Source: Halobacteriales archaeon QH_8_64_26 (GTDB lineage Archaea; Halobacteriota; Halobacteria; Halobacteriales; Halococcaceae). From it: a stretch of DNA of 64,000 bases. Shown here in pieces: positions 1-10,511 of this stretch. Each line of letters starts with the position of its first letter. The first letter of the stretch is position 1. Both the position numbers and the translations under genes were made by a program. The stretch lies in the NCBI GenBank assembly GCA_003021725.1, contig PXRA01000076.1, positions 52,749 to 116,748 on the forward strand, read 5' to 3'. The notes under the pieces were generated by a model that had not been told where the DNA came from, did no database searches, and saw only the letters and a program-made list of their open reading frames with translations.

Positions 1-765
1 GACCTCGCGGTTGTAGCGCTCCGCCTCTTCGAGGATATAGACCATCGCCTCGACCGCATCGGAGATGTGCGTAAAGGCCCGCTCGTTCTCGCCGCCGTCG
101 ACGAGATACATCGGGTGATCGTACAGTAGTGCGGAGATGAAACTCGCAAAGACCCGTGGCGTGCCGGCATCGGGCTCTTCGATGAGGTAATCCATCTCGC
201 GGCCGATGAAGTTAAACGGGCGGATGATCGTCCAATCGAGGTCGTTTTCCAGCCCGTGGGCGTGGACCATCCGTTCGAGCAGTTGCTTTGCGGTCGCGTA
301 GATCCAGCGGTGGTTCTCGACGGGGCCCATGATCAGATCCGAGCCGTCCTCGCTGAACACTTCGTCGTCGCCCTTGCGATTGCCGATCTTGCCGTAGACC
401 TCCGAGGTCGAGAACTGGATCAAGCGCGTGTCGGTCTCGACGCAGTCCTCGACCAACCTGAGGTTCTGGTCGTAGTTGAGGTGGACGACCTCGAGCGGCA
501 TGTCGACGTACTGCTTGGGGTTCGCATAGGCGATGAGGTCGAAGACGACGTCGGCGGACTCGACGACCGAGGTGACCGTTCCGGCATCGTCCTGCCGAAT
601 GTCGAGTTCGTGAAAATCGATCCGATTGTGGGAGAGCAGGTCCTCGATCTTCTCGGAGTCGATATCGACGACGACGAGGTGGTAGCCCTCCTCTAAGAGC
701 CGCTCGGTGAGGTGAGAGCCGATAAAACCGGCTCCACCGAACAGCGCGACTGTACCCGTAGACAT
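1..765 (-). CDS. NAD-dependent epimerase/dehydratase (extended SDR), C-terminus cut by window start
   Basis: Reverse-strand translation begins MSTGTVALFGGAGFIGSHLTERLLEEGYHLVVVDID (Rossmann GxxGxxG) and continues open to the window edge; SDR-like YATAKQ segment. Confidence 0.85.
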   Translation of the reverse strand, partial: MSTGTVALFGGAGFIGSHLTERLLEEGYHLVVVDIDSEKIEDLLSHNRIDFHELDIRQDDAGTVTSVVESADVVFDLIAYANPKQYVDMPLEVVHLNYDQNLRLVEDCVETDTRLIQFSTSEVYGKIGNRKGDDEVFSEDGSDLIMGPVENHRWIYATAKQLLERMVHAHGLENDLDWTIIRPFNFIGREMDYLIEEPDAGTPRVFASFISALLYDHPMYLVDGGENERAFTHISDAVEAMVYILEEAERYNREV

Positions 766-980
766 GATCATACGTCCGAAAGCACCCGTTAATAAAAAGC
801 TTTGTGATTAACTGATAGTAGCTGGTATTTGATTCAGCATTGTGTGCAAAAACCCAGCGGAGGTCAGTTTTAATTATCGACATAATCAGTTGGCAAATAC
901 ATCAGATCGCCGGTACAACGGCTTCCTGCGGGTGGGTTTTTAGTGCGGGCGGGACTCAGCTACGGAGGACCCGGTCAGCT

Positions 981-2222
981 ATGAACGACACCTCCACTAC
1001 GTCCCGCCGGTCGGCCGCTTCGCTTGGGTCGGTGCTCTCGGCCACTGCTCGTCCGAGATCGCTCGCAAAGCGGCTGGTCAGGGACTACGCGCGGAAGGGC
1101 TATCAGCCCCTCGCGGAGCTACTCGGGACCTATCCCTCGCCGCTGGTGATCGACCGTGAGGAACTGCAGGCGATCTGTCGGCGCGAGGGTACGCTTTCGT
1201 ACTACGGGACGAGCAAGGCAGTCGAACTCACTGTTCCCCAGGTCGCCGACGGGCCGGCAGTCACGATCGCCCGACGCGCCGGCGAACACCTCGTCCCGAC
1301 GCCCTTCGTCGGCGAACTACCGGGTGTCACGCTGGTCGGTCGCTACCCGTTGCCGATCTACGGTCGGCGAGTCGTGCTCGAAGCGGTCGGGCGCGAGGAC
1401 GTCGCCTTGCTGAACGTGCTCTACTCGATTACGGAGGGGAGTCCCGCCTGGACGACGAGCGCTACCCGATCGATCGATCGCGCGGTGCTGTTACATAACT
1501 GCTGGTCCGGAGGCTACTTCCATTGGGTGACCGAGAACCTGACTCGCCTCGAAGGACTCGAACGGTATCGGGAGCGTACGGGCGAGGAGCCGACGCTTCT
1601 GATCGGTCCGAACCCCTCGGGGTTCCGGACCGAGTCTCTGGAACTGCTCGGCTACGAGGAGGGCGACTGGATCGAGTGGGACGGGACCACGACGACAATC
1701 GATCGCCTCGTCGTGCCTTCGATGCGGCGGGGAACCACGCGGAGCTCCGAGACCGGCCCGATCCCCCACGAGTGGCTCCGCGACCGGCTACGGGCGGCGG
1801 CCGCCGAGCGGGTCGATTCCGATCGCTTCTCCCCGCGGGTCTATGTCTCGCGTGCGGACGCCGACCGACGGCGTATCGTGAACGAACCCGTCGTCCGGGA
1901 GCTGCTCGGGGAGTACGGCTTCGAGACCTACCGGCTCGCGGAGATGAGCGTCGCCGAGAACGTCGCGCTGTTCGCGGGCGCGGAGTGCGTCGTCGCGCCG
2001 CATGGAGCCGGACTGACCAACCTGCTGTTCGCCGAGGACGCGAGCGTCGTCGAACTCGCGCGGAGCAATTACAGTTCGACCTACTCCGTACTGGCACAGT
2101 CCGCGGGCCACGAGCACCGCTATCTCGAATGCGAACCGCGGGGCGTCGATCTGGTCGTCGACCCGGCCGCATTAGAGAGTGCCCTCGCCGATGCCCTCGC
2201 GGCAAAGCGAGTCGAGAAGTGA
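981..2222 (+). CDS. Glycosyltransferase family 61-like protein (DUF563)
   Basis: ORF 840..2222; likely start ATG 981 (MNDTSTTSRRS). Motifs HNCWSGGYFHWVTENLTRL and VVAPHGAGLTNLLFA typical of GT61. Confidence 0.8.
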   Translation: MNDTSTTSRRSAASLGSVLSATARPRSLAKRLVRDYARKGYQPLAELLGTYPSPLVIDREELQAICRREGTLSYYGTSKAVELTVPQVADGPAVTIARRAGEHLVPTPFVGELPGVTLVGRYPLPIYGRRVVLEAVGREDVALLNVLYSITEGSPAWTTSATRSIDRAVLLHNCWSGGYFHWVTENLTRLEGLERYRERTGEEPTLLIGPNPSGFRTESLELLGYEEGDWIEWDGTTTTIDRLVVPSMRRGTTRSSETGPIPHEWLRDRLRAAAAERVDSDRFSPRVYVSRADADRRRIVNEPVVRELLGEYGFETYRLAEMSVAENVALFAGAECVVAPHGAGLTNLLFAEDASVVELARSNYSSTYSVLAQSAGHEHRYLECEPRGVDLVVDPAALESALADALAAKRVEK

Positions 2223-2267
2223 GTCCGCGAGCAACCCGAACGCGTGGGGCCGAACCCCGCGCGTACC

Positions 2268-3527
2268 TCACTGTTCCTGGGCAGGGGCGAGGCTATCGAG
2301 GTCGACTTCCCGTTCGAGCAGGACTTCCTTCTGATCGGCGATGGGGCGTTGTTCGCGCATGAGCTGTTTGTACTTGCTCTGTGGGGCCAGATCGCCGATC
2401 AGGACGCCGCCGACGACCTTTCCGTCCTTGAGCGCGACGCGGCGCCACTCGCTGTCGGAGTACTTCCGCTCGGCGAAGTCCTCGCCAAGGGTGGGGTGGC
2501 CGAAAGAGAGGAAGGGGAAATCGAAGTGCGTGATCGAGTACGAAGAGACCCAGCGGAACTCCTCCAGTTCGTCGGTGCTCGCGCCCTCGCTCTCCCCGAC
2601 CATCGTCTGCCCGGCGATCGATCCCTGTTGTTTCGCCGAGCCCCAGGAGCCGTTTTGAGCGTGTTCACCCAGCAGCACGTCGTAGAAGCGAGTGATGTCG
2701 CCGGCCGCATAGACGTCCTCGACACCGGTGCGCATGTACTCGTCGACGACGATGCCCTTGTCGATCTCCAGACCTACTCCACGGAGGTACTCGGTGTTGA
2801 ACGTGAGCCCGATCGCGACGCCGGCGAAGTCGGCCTCGTAGGTATCGCCGTTGGGATCGATCGCGGCGGTGACGTGGTCTTCCTCGTCGGTCTCGAAGCG
2901 ATCGACGCCGCTGTCGAAGACCGGCGTGACGTTCCGTTCGCGCAGCGCGTCGTGGATGATCTCCCCGCCCTCAGGCGAGAGGGCATAGCGCCACCAGCAC
3001 TCCCCGCGCATGAGGTAGTGAGCGTCCAGTCCGTGGGCCGCGGAGATCGCCGCCAGGTCGATTCCGAGCAGGCCCGCGCCGACGACGACGCCGGTGTCCT
3101 CGGCTTCGGCGTGGGCTTTGATCGCGCGGGCGTCCTCGAACGTCCAGAAGTGATGGATCCCCTCGGCGTCGGAGTTGGGCACCGGGAGTTGGGTTGGCGT
3201 CCCGCCGGTCGCGATCAGGAGCTTGTCATACGCGATCGTCCCGCCCGTGTGGGTGTGTAGCTCGTGGGTCTCGGCGTCGACGGCGGTGACGTGGGTATCG
3301 AGCTGGATGGTGATATCGCGCTCGTCGTACCACTCCTCGTCGTGGATCGAGATCGGGGCTTCGGGTAGCTTGCCTTTCGCGAACTCCTTGATGAGGATGC
3401 GATTGTAGAGCGTCTCACCCTCGTCGGTGACGACGGTGACCTCGGCGTCGGGAGCTTCCTCCCGGATCGTCTCCGCTGCGGAACTCCCCGCGATCCCGTC
3501 GCCGATGATCACGTACGATTCGGGCAT
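2268..3527 (-). CDS. FAD-dependent pyridine nucleotide-disulfide oxidoreductase (NirB/rubredoxin reductase-like)
   Basis: MPESYVIIGDGIAGSSAAETIREE..., internal VVVGAGLLGIDLAA, VEDVYAAGDITRF. Confidence 0.85.
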   Translation of the reverse strand: MPESYVIIGDGIAGSSAAETIREEAPDAEVTVVTDEGETLYNRILIKEFAKGKLPEAPISIHDEEWYDERDITIQLDTHVTAVDAETHELHTHTGGTIAYDKLLIATGGTPTQLPVPNSDAEGIHHFWTFEDARAIKAHAEAEDTGVVVGAGLLGIDLAAISAAHGLDAHYLMRGECWWRYALSPEGGEIIHDALRERNVTPVFDSGVDRFETDEEDHVTAAIDPNGDTYEADFAGVAIGLTFNTEYLRGVGLEIDKGIVVDEYMRTGVEDVYAAGDITRFYDVLLGEHAQNGSWGSAKQQGSIAGQTMVGESEGASTDELEEFRWVSSYSITHFDFPFLSFGHPTLGEDFAERKYSDSEWRRVALKDGKVVGGVLIGDLAPQSKYKQLMREQRPIADQKEVLLEREVDLDSLAPAQEQ

Positions 3528-3665
3528 TGCTGATCCTTCGGCGTCGGGGGTAATGGGAATTGCTATCCTCTCGGCGCTTCGCTCCATCGGTTCTACCGTC
3601 CGGCCGGTGCGTCGATCGTCCACACAGCCGGTGCGTTGATTACCGTCGCGCCCGCACGGATAACT

Positions 3666-4289
3666 ATGAAGCTTAACCAGAACGTCCGGCACTTCGCCGC
3701 GAAGCAGGCACTCACCTTGCCGGTCGTCAGCGATCTCGTCAACGACAAGCTCGTCGACCTCCATACCAGCGTCTTCATCGGCAAGGCCGAGGAGGCCAAC
3801 CGTCAGGCCCGCCGCGAACACCTCGACGCCTTCTTCGACGCGACGATGGACACCTACGTCGCCGCGCTCGAAGCCGGCTATCCCGAGGCCGAAGCCCGCG
3901 AGATCACCCACATCCAGGCGAACTTCGATTTCTTCAATCACGGCTGGACCGAGATGATGGAGTTCCCCGCGGACGAACTGGAGCAACACTACGAGCGCCA
4001 CGCTGACTTTTTCGAACCGTACGGTATCACGATCGCCGACCCGCTCGGGTCCTTTGTCCCGCCCGGCGGCGTCCCGGAAGCCCCCTCGACTCCCGAGAAG
4101 TTAGAGGAGCCGACCCATCCCCACGCCAAGAGCGGGTTCGCCGACGACGTCTACGTCCAAGGCCCCGACGGCGAGTTGCTCGTCGGTGGCCACGACGAAC
4201 CCGCCGAGGTCGATCTCGCCTCCGCGCCCGGCGTGAGCCCCGAGGACGCCGAGGGTACCGAAAGCACCGACGAAGCCGAAAGCGACTGA
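3666..4289 (+). CDS. Haloarchaeal conserved protein, DUF6149-like
   Basis: ORF from ATG 3666: MKLNQNVRHFAAKQALTLPVVSDLVNDKLVDLHT..., acidic tail. Confidence 0.6.
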   Translation: MKLNQNVRHFAAKQALTLPVVSDLVNDKLVDLHTSVFIGKAEEANRQARREHLDAFFDATMDTYVAALEAGYPEAEAREITHIQANFDFFNHGWTEMMEFPADELEQHYERHADFFEPYGITIADPLGSFVPPGGVPEAPSTPEKLEEPTHPHAKSGFADDVYVQGPDGELLVGGHDEPAEVDLASAPGVSPEDAEGTESTDEAESD

Positions 4290-4365
4290 TCGAGGCGAGT
4301 CGATCCGGCCGCTTCCGTCCGTTCGACCGACCGCTCGATCGACCCGATCACTTCCGCCCCGATCG

Positions 4366-4380
4366 GCGAACGTTTAACCG
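4366..4380 (+). promoter_or_regulatory. Candidate archaeal promoter (BRE/TATA-like) upstream of hef
   Basis: gaacgtttaaccg a few tens of nt upstream of ATG 4403. Confidence 0.35.
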
Positions 4381-4402
4381 AACCGGCAGTATAAAGCGGG
4401 TA

Positions 4403-7012
4403 ATGGCCGCAGCTGAGAACCCCTCCTACGTCGAGCGGCCCCTGGTGACCCCGGCGGTGATCGAACGCCGGGACTACCAACTCGATCTAGTCGAGGTCGC
4501 GAAGCGCGATCACACGCTCGTCTGTCTCCCAACGGGGCTCGGGAAGACCACTGTCAGTTTGCTCGTGACCGCCTCGCGACTCGCCGAGTTCGGGGGCACC
4601 TCCCTGCTACTGGCACCGACGAAGCCACTGGTCAATCAGCACGCCGAGTTCTACCGGTCGGCACTACAGGTTCCCGACGAGGAAATCGTCGTCTTCACCG
4701 GGGAGGTACGCCCGGCCAGACGAGGCGACCTCTGGGAGCGTGCACGGATCGTGATCGCCACCCCCCAGGTCATCGAAAACGACCTCATCGGCGGCCGGAT
4801 CTCCCTCGCCGATACTACCCATCTCACCTTCGACGAGTGCCACCGGGCGAGTGGCGGCTACGCGTATAATTACATCGCCGAGCGCTATCACGACGACGCC
4901 GAAGAGCCCCTCGTGACGGGCATGAGCGCTTCACCTGGTGGGGATCGGGAGGCCATCGAGGCGGTCTGTGCAAATCTCGGGTTGAGCGAGGTAGCCGTGC
5001 GGACCGAGGCGGACGCCGACGTCTCGGCCCATACCCACGAGACCGACGTCGAATGGGAGCAACTCACCCTTCCCGACGAGGTACTCGAAATCCGGGACGC
5101 GCTCAACGGGGTCATCACCGAACGGTTAGAGAAACTGAAGGAACTCGGGGTCGCGCGCTCGACCCAACCCGACCAGTCCCAGCGAGACTTGAACGCGATC
5201 CGTGCGGAGCTCCAGAAACTCATCAACAACGACCAGTCGGAGGGCTACCAGGGCATGTCGGCTCACGCCGAGGTGATGAAATTGCGAAGAGCTGTCGCCC
5301 TCGCCGAGACCCAAAGCGTCGAGTCCCTCCGACGATACTTCGAACGCCAGCGAAACGCCGCCCGCTCCTCGGGGGCCTCGAAGGCCTCCCAGCGGTTCGT
5401 CTCCGAACCACGTGTCCGAAAAGCGATCCGGCTGGCCGAGGACTTCGACGAATTGCATCCGAAGTTCCGCCGGGTACGCATCCTACTCGCCGAAACCTTA
5501 GGCGTCGAGAACGGTGACCGGGTGATCGTCTTCACGGAATCCCGGGATACCGCCGAAACCCTGACCGAGTTCCTGGGCGAACACTTCGATACGCGGAAGT
5601 TCGTCGGCCAGGGCGACAAGGAGGGTTCGGAGGGGATGACCCAAACCGAACAACAGGAGACGCTCGATGCTTTTCGGGCCGGGGAGTTCGAGGTGCTCGT
5701 CTCGACGTCGGTCGCCGAGGAAGGTCTAGACGTCCCCGAAGTCGATCTCGTCTGTTTCTACGAGCCAGTGCCGACGGCGATCCGCTCGATCCAGCGGCGG
5801 GGGCGGACGGGCCGCCAATCGCGGGGCCGGGTCGTGGTGTTGATGGCCGAGGACACCCGCGACGAGGCGTACTTCTGGATCTCCCGCCGCCGGGAGTCGA
5901 AGATGGAGTCCCAACTGCGCACGCTCAAAGACGTCGCCGGGGAGATCAGGTCCGACCTCGGCGGACAGGGCAGTCTCGAGGAGTACGGCAATGGCGACGG
6001 CGGCGGTGCGGGAATGGCTACCGGGAGCGAGAACGACGAAGCGAACGGGACGAGCACTGAAGACACCGACGAGACGGAAGCGGCTAAAGACCAAGAACGG
6101 ACGTCAAGCGCCGACGTAGAGGCGGAGACCGACGCCGAACCAGAGGACGCTCCCGTAGAGGCGACGAACGGCGGGAGTTCGAACGAAGACGTTCAGTCGG
6201 GCCTCACGACGTTCGACGGACGAGAGGCCGGATCGACGGCCGACGACTCCCCGGAGGACGCGCCGGGAGGCGAGGACACCGACGACAGTGGCGACCGCGG
6301 CGATAGCGACGAGGACGGGACGGTAGCGACCGCACACAGCGAGGGCGAGACGATAGAGATCGTCGCGGACCAGCGCGAACTCGACGCGGCGATCGCCCGC
6401 GATCTCTCGACGCGGGAGAACACGGAGGTTCGCTTGGAGACGCTCGCGGTCGGCGATTACGTGCTCTCCGATCGGGCGGTCGTCGAGCGTAAATCCACTA
6501 CCGATTTCGTCGACTCGCTATTAGGAGCGGACGATCGGTCGATCTTCGAGCAGATCGGCGACGCGGCTCGCTTCTATGCACGGCCGGTCGTGATCCTCGA
6601 AGGCGGGGGACTCTACGAGCAGCGCAACGTCCACCCGAACGCCATCCGGGGCGCGCTCGCCTCCTTGGCTGTCGACTTCGGCGCGAGCGTTCTCAGTACT
6701 GCCGACGAGGGCGATACGGCCGATCTCCTCGAAGTCATCGCGCGCCGTGAGCAGGAGACGGAAGAACGAGAAGTGAGCGTCCACGGCGAGAAGGGTACGA
6801 AGACCCTCGCCGAACAGCAGGAGTACGTCGTCGCGTCGATCGCCGAGATCGGACCGGTCTCCGCTCGCGCGCTGCTCTCGGGACTGGGCAGCGTCGAGGC
6901 GGTCATGACCGCGGGCGAGGAGGCGTTGGTCGGAATCGAGGGGATCGGCACAGTCACCGCCGAGCGCATCACCGAGGTCACACACAGTACCTACGATCCC
7001 GACCGCGGGTGA
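4403..7012 (+). CDS. hef: Hef-type helicase/nuclease (SF2 helicase + XPF/ERCC4 nuclease + HhH)
   Basis: LVCLPTGLGKTTVSLL, DECHRASG, QRRGRTGR; C-terminal ERKSTTDFVDSL nuclease motif and tandem HhH; acidic linker. Confidence 0.95.
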   Translation: MAAAENPSYVERPLVTPAVIERRDYQLDLVEVAKRDHTLVCLPTGLGKTTVSLLVTASRLAEFGGTSLLLAPTKPLVNQHAEFYRSALQVPDEEIVVFTGEVRPARRGDLWERARIVIATPQVIENDLIGGRISLADTTHLTFDECHRASGGYAYNYIAERYHDDAEEPLVTGMSASPGGDREAIEAVCANLGLSEVAVRTEADADVSAHTHETDVEWEQLTLPDEVLEIRDALNGVITERLEKLKELGVARSTQPDQSQRDLNAIRAELQKLINNDQSEGYQGMSAHAEVMKLRRAVALAETQSVESLRRYFERQRNAARSSGASKASQRFVSEPRVRKAIRLAEDFDELHPKFRRVRILLAETLGVENGDRVIVFTESRDTAETLTEFLGEHFDTRKFVGQGDKEGSEGMTQTEQQETLDAFRAGEFEVLVSTSVAEEGLDVPEVDLVCFYEPVPTAIRSIQRRGRTGRQSRGRVVVLMAEDTRDEAYFWISRRRESKMESQLRTLKDVAGEIRSDLGGQGSLEEYGNGDGGGAGMATGSENDEANGTSTEDTDETEAAKDQERTSSADVEAETDAEPEDAPVEATNGGSSNEDVQSGLTTFDGREAGSTADDSPEDAPGGEDTDDSGDRGDSDEDGTVATAHSEGETIEIVADQRELDAAIARDLSTRENTEVRLETLAVGDYVLSDRAVVERKSTTDFVDSLLGADDRSIFEQIGDAARFYARPVVILEGGGLYEQRNVHPNAIRGALASLAVDFGASVLSTADEGDTADLLEVIARREQETEEREVSVHGEKGTKTLAEQQEYVVASIAEIGPVSARALLSGLGSVEAVMTAGEEALVGIEGIGTVTAERITEVTHSTYDPDRG

Positions 7013-7177
7013 CACCGAAGCGCCGGGCAACCGGAAAGCAGTGGGCTCGTTCCTGGAGGATCGGTAGCACGATGGCGAGAACGGAACGAAGACAGCGGGA
7101 GAAACGAGCGACAGGTCCGATCGGTCCACGGGCAGAAGGCACGAACTCGACCGATCAGCGCACTACCCATCAGTACC

Positions 7178-8125
7178 TCAGCGCGCCGGCGCGGGTTCCT
7201 CGGGGCCGTGGCGCTGGGTAGCGGTGTGTGAGAGCGGGCCTACGGCCTCGAAGACCGCTTCGGGGTCCTTGTTCCAGACCCACTCCCAGCGCGTTCGGGC
7301 GACGAGGTAGAGCTTGCGTGTCGTGCTCAACTGCGGCGTCGCCGAGAGTACATCCAGACTACGGCTTCTGATCAGGCGGTGATGGTCGGCGTAGAGCACT
7401 GCGGCGAGCAACACGGCGAACTGACAGTCCTCCGGGAGGTACTTGATGCCGGCGACCCCCTCGCGGTAGAGGTCCTCCGCTCGGCGGAGTTCGGTCCGTA
7501 TCGCGCCGGCGATCGCCTCGTCCATCTCGAAGCGCGCGAGTTGCTCCTCGTCGACGCCGTGGTCAGCGAGCGTCGTCCGGGGCAGATAGATTCGGTCACG
7601 CTCGACGATGTCCTCCCGAACGTCCCGAACGAAGTTGGTGAGTTGGAAGGCCTCCCCGAGCGCGCCGGCATGAGGCCGGGCGATGTCGGGCTCGTCGGTG
7701 CCCATGATCGCGGTCATCATGTGGCCGACGGCCGCCGCCGACCCGTGCATGTACGCCTCCAAGTCGGCGTAGGTCTCGTAGCGATCGGTCTCGATATCCG
7801 CAAGCATCGCGTCGACGAAGGCGTTTACCTCCGCGTCGTCGATTCCGTGGGTCTCGCGGACCTCGGAGAACGCCGCGAGAACCGGGTCGCTCGCCTCCCG
7901 CTCACCGAGGGCTTCCTCACGGAGGCGCTCGAGTTCGGCGCGTTGGTCGGCCGGCGATCGATCACCGGGATCGTCGACGATCTCATCGGCGATCCGAAAG
8001 AAGGCATAGAGGACATAGGTAGGGTGGCGGACGCGCTCGGGGAGTAGACGTGTCGCGAAGTAGAAGGTAGTGCCGGTACGCCGGTGAATACCCTTGCTTT
8101 CGGCGAGTTGAGTGCTGTCGACCAT
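7178..8125 (-). CDS. crtB: Phytoene/squalene synthase family protein
   Basis: MVDSTQLAESKGIHRRTGTTFYFATRLLP..., ADEIVDDPGD and NFVRDVREDI aspartate-rich motifs. Confidence 0.9.
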   Translation of the reverse strand: MVDSTQLAESKGIHRRTGTTFYFATRLLPERVRHPTYVLYAFFRIADEIVDDPGDRSPADQRAELERLREEALGEREASDPVLAAFSEVRETHGIDDAEVNAFVDAMLADIETDRYETYADLEAYMHGSAAAVGHMMTAIMGTDEPDIARPHAGALGEAFQLTNFVRDVREDIVERDRIYLPRTTLADHGVDEEQLARFEMDEAIAGAIRTELRRAEDLYREGVAGIKYLPEDCQFAVLLAAVLYADHHRLIRSRSLDVLSATPQLSTTRKLYLVARTRWEWVWNKDPEAVFEAVGPLSHTATQRHGPEEPAPAR

Positions 8126-8562
8126 ACGGTACTCAGTTACGATCTCATACGATCGGCAGACGCTTAATCGTTTGTACCTCGGCATCCAACTGTGCTTTCG
8201 TGCTAGGTGCTTGTCATCGATCGCGTCCGTTCGGTCGCTCCGGCTTCATTGATAACTCATCCATAGTCTTTGTAGGAATTAATCCCGGTGTCCGCTCCGT
8301 CATCACGCATATCAAGCGGAGAAGCGAGCGTGGTCGTATGATCGGGACCGGGTCGCGATGTCCGGACCGTGGCGGGCAGGTACGGTCGACGGCACCCAGT
8401 ACCGGCGTGTGAACTGTGGCGAGCCCTTCGATTCGGCTGATGTCTTCCTCCCCTTAGCGGAGCGATCGATCGGTCGATAGCGGGCGTGGCCGAGGTTGGC
8501 GGGCAATGGAGTAGGGGTGATTTCGAAATCCTTTTTCCCGGGCGTCTGTTTCCGGAAATCGA

Positions 8563-8636
8563 GCCGCCTTAGCTCAGACTGGGAGAGCACTCGACTGAAG
8601 ATCGAGCTGTCCCCGGTTCAAATCCGGGAGGCGGCA
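8563..8636 (+). tRNA. tRNA-Phe (GAA)
   Basis: gccgccttagctcagactgggagagcactcgactgaagatcgagctgtccccggttcaaatccgggaggcggca; 7-bp acceptor stem, loop ctGAAga, T-arm ggttcaaatcc. Confidence 0.96.
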
Positions 8637-8769
8637 TACTCGTTGCAGGTCGAACCACGATCACCGCACAGCGACGTGATTTATCAGTTAGAGAGATGAA
8701 CGGAGCTTCGCAGCAAATGATCGGCTCGATTCATAAGTGCACAAAAAGACTATCGTGGAGACAACCGAC

Positions 8770-9255
8770 TTATGTGCCGTCAAAGGGATTCTCGAAGCCG
8801 CCGCGGATGAAGTAGCGCACGAAGTTGCCATGCGTTCGGTCGCCGGGATGATCGGCTATCTGCTCGTACTGAACAGTGCCCTCCGAGTCGATCACGTAGG
8901 TTGCGGCGATCCCCGTGAGGCCGTGGCTCGTCTCCTCGGTCCCGCTGTACTGCTCGGCGACCTCGCCGTCGGGATCGGCAAGCAACTGGATGTCGAGATC
9001 GTAGCGATCGCGCATCTCGGTGAGTTTGCCGACGGGATCGGTTACGACCGGCAGAATGTCGACGTTATCGTGGAACCACAGGTCATAGGCGACCTCGCTG
9101 AAGGTCCCGAGCTGCTCGGCACAGAAGCTACACCAGTGGCCACGATTGATCAGCACGACCGTCGGACCCTCTTCTAAGCTCTCCGAGAGGGTCACTTCCT
9201 CATTGGCGGTGCTATCGAGCGTGAAGTCGGGCGCATTGGACTCTTCTAAGCTCAC
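8770..9255 (-). CDS. Redoxin/AhpC-TSA family (peroxiredoxin-like)
   Basis: EGPTVVLINRGHWCSFCAEQLGTFSE CxxC thioredoxin-like motif; likely GTG start 9255. Confidence 0.85.
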   Translation of the reverse strand: MSLEESNAPDFTLDSTANEEVTLSESLEEGPTVVLINRGHWCSFCAEQLGTFSEVAYDLWFHDNVDILPVVTDPVGKLTEMRDRYDLDIQLLADPDGEVAEQYSGTEETSHGLTGIAATYVIDSEGTVQYEQIADHPGDRTHGNFVRYFIRGGFENPFDGT

Positions 9256-9394
9256 GCTCCCGCTCCGAGCGCGACGCAACTTATACTGTCGCGCCTGTGT
9301 CCGCGCCCGACACAGTCGCTACGTTATGACTACCCACGCTCGGCTCGACGGCTCGCGTTCGGCTGTGTCGGCTGTCGGTCCTTCCGGACGCGGT

Positions 9395-10336
9395 TCAGAG
9401 GGCCAGACGGTCAGCGACCGCTTCGAGCGCGTCGAGACCGTGAACTTCGCCCTCGATCGCCGGGATCGTCGTGAGGTCGAAGTCGGGGAACCGCTCTTCG
9501 ACCTCGGCGACGCGCCGTTCGTGGGTATCGCGCTGGCGACGACAGCGGTCGCAGCTCTCGTCGATATCGTCGAGCACGCGATTGACGACGAGGGAGTCGG
9601 CTGGGACCGAAAAGTCCGCGAGCGAGTCGAGCAGGCGGTCGGTCTCTGCGATCGCCATCGCCTTGGGAATCAACACGACCCGGAATTCAGTACAACTCGG
9701 ATCGCGAAGCAGTTCGCGCACCCGCTCCATCCGCGTCTTCACCGCCTCGAACTCGTCCCCGTCCTCCCCACTGCGGCCCATCGCGTAGGCCGCGGGGCCG
9801 AAGACCATGCTGCGTGCGGAGTCGGCCATCCGTCGGACCTGTCCGCGCACCCCCATCGCCGTCTCGATCGTCTCGCTCACCACGCTTGGCAGGTCGAGCA
9901 GCCGGAGGGTATGGCCCGTCGGTGCGGTATCGAAGATCACGTACTCGAAGCGATCACTATCGACGTACTCGACGAAGGCATCCAGCGCGGCGACCTCGTC
10001 GCTGCCGGGCGCGGCCCCCGCAGCGAACAGCGAGTCGACGTCCTCCGGATCGAGGCGGATGCCGACCTCGCGGAGTTCCTCGGACAGCGCGGCGAACAGT
10101 TGGCGGTAGCGCTCGACGCCCCTCTCGGGGTCGACCTCGGTCGCGAAAAGGTTCTCGGTGATCTCGGTGGGTTCGGTGCGGACGTCCTGCTCGAAGGAAT
10201 CGGCAAGCGAGTGGGCCGGATCGGTCGAGACGACGAGGGTCTCCCGGCCCGCACGCGCGAGTTTCAATCCGGTTGCGGCTGTACAGGTGGTCTTGCCGAC
10301 GCCGCCCTTACCGCCGTAGAGCACGTATTCGGTCAC
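9395..10336 (-). CDS. ArsA/GET3 family ATPase
   Basis: VTEYVLYGGKGGVGKTTCTAATGLKLA deviant Walker A; STDPAHSLADSF; GTG start 10336. Confidence 0.9.
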   Translation of the reverse strand: MTEYVLYGGKGGVGKTTCTAATGLKLARAGRETLVVSTDPAHSLADSFEQDVRTEPTEITENLFATEVDPERGVERYRQLFAALSEELREVGIRLDPEDVDSLFAAGAAPGSDEVAALDAFVEYVDSDRFEYVIFDTAPTGHTLRLLDLPSVVSETIETAMGVRGQVRRMADSARSMVFGPAAYAMGRSGEDGDEFEAVKTRMERVRELLRDPSCTEFRVVLIPKAMAIAETDRLLDSLADFSVPADSLVVNRVLDDIDESCDRCRRQRDTHERRVAEVEERFPDFDLTTIPAIEGEVHGLDALEAVADRLAL

Positions 10337-10511
10337 GGCGTCGCTTAGTAGGGGAGCCCCAAACCGGTTGAGGTCGGAGAACGTCGGCGGGGGGCGATCG
10401 GACGGTACCGAGTGTGTGGCGTTCGCGATCGAGTGTGACACGCCCGGGACCGGTGGGGGAAAGACTCCCCGAGGACGGACACCGGTTAAGTTCGCGGAGC
10501 GCATAGAAAGA

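Noticed and set aside
1462-2271. Long minus-strand ORF (269 aa) opposite the GT61 gene
   Set aside because: Arg/Pro-rich antisense frame typical of high-GC DNA; overlaps a convincing gene
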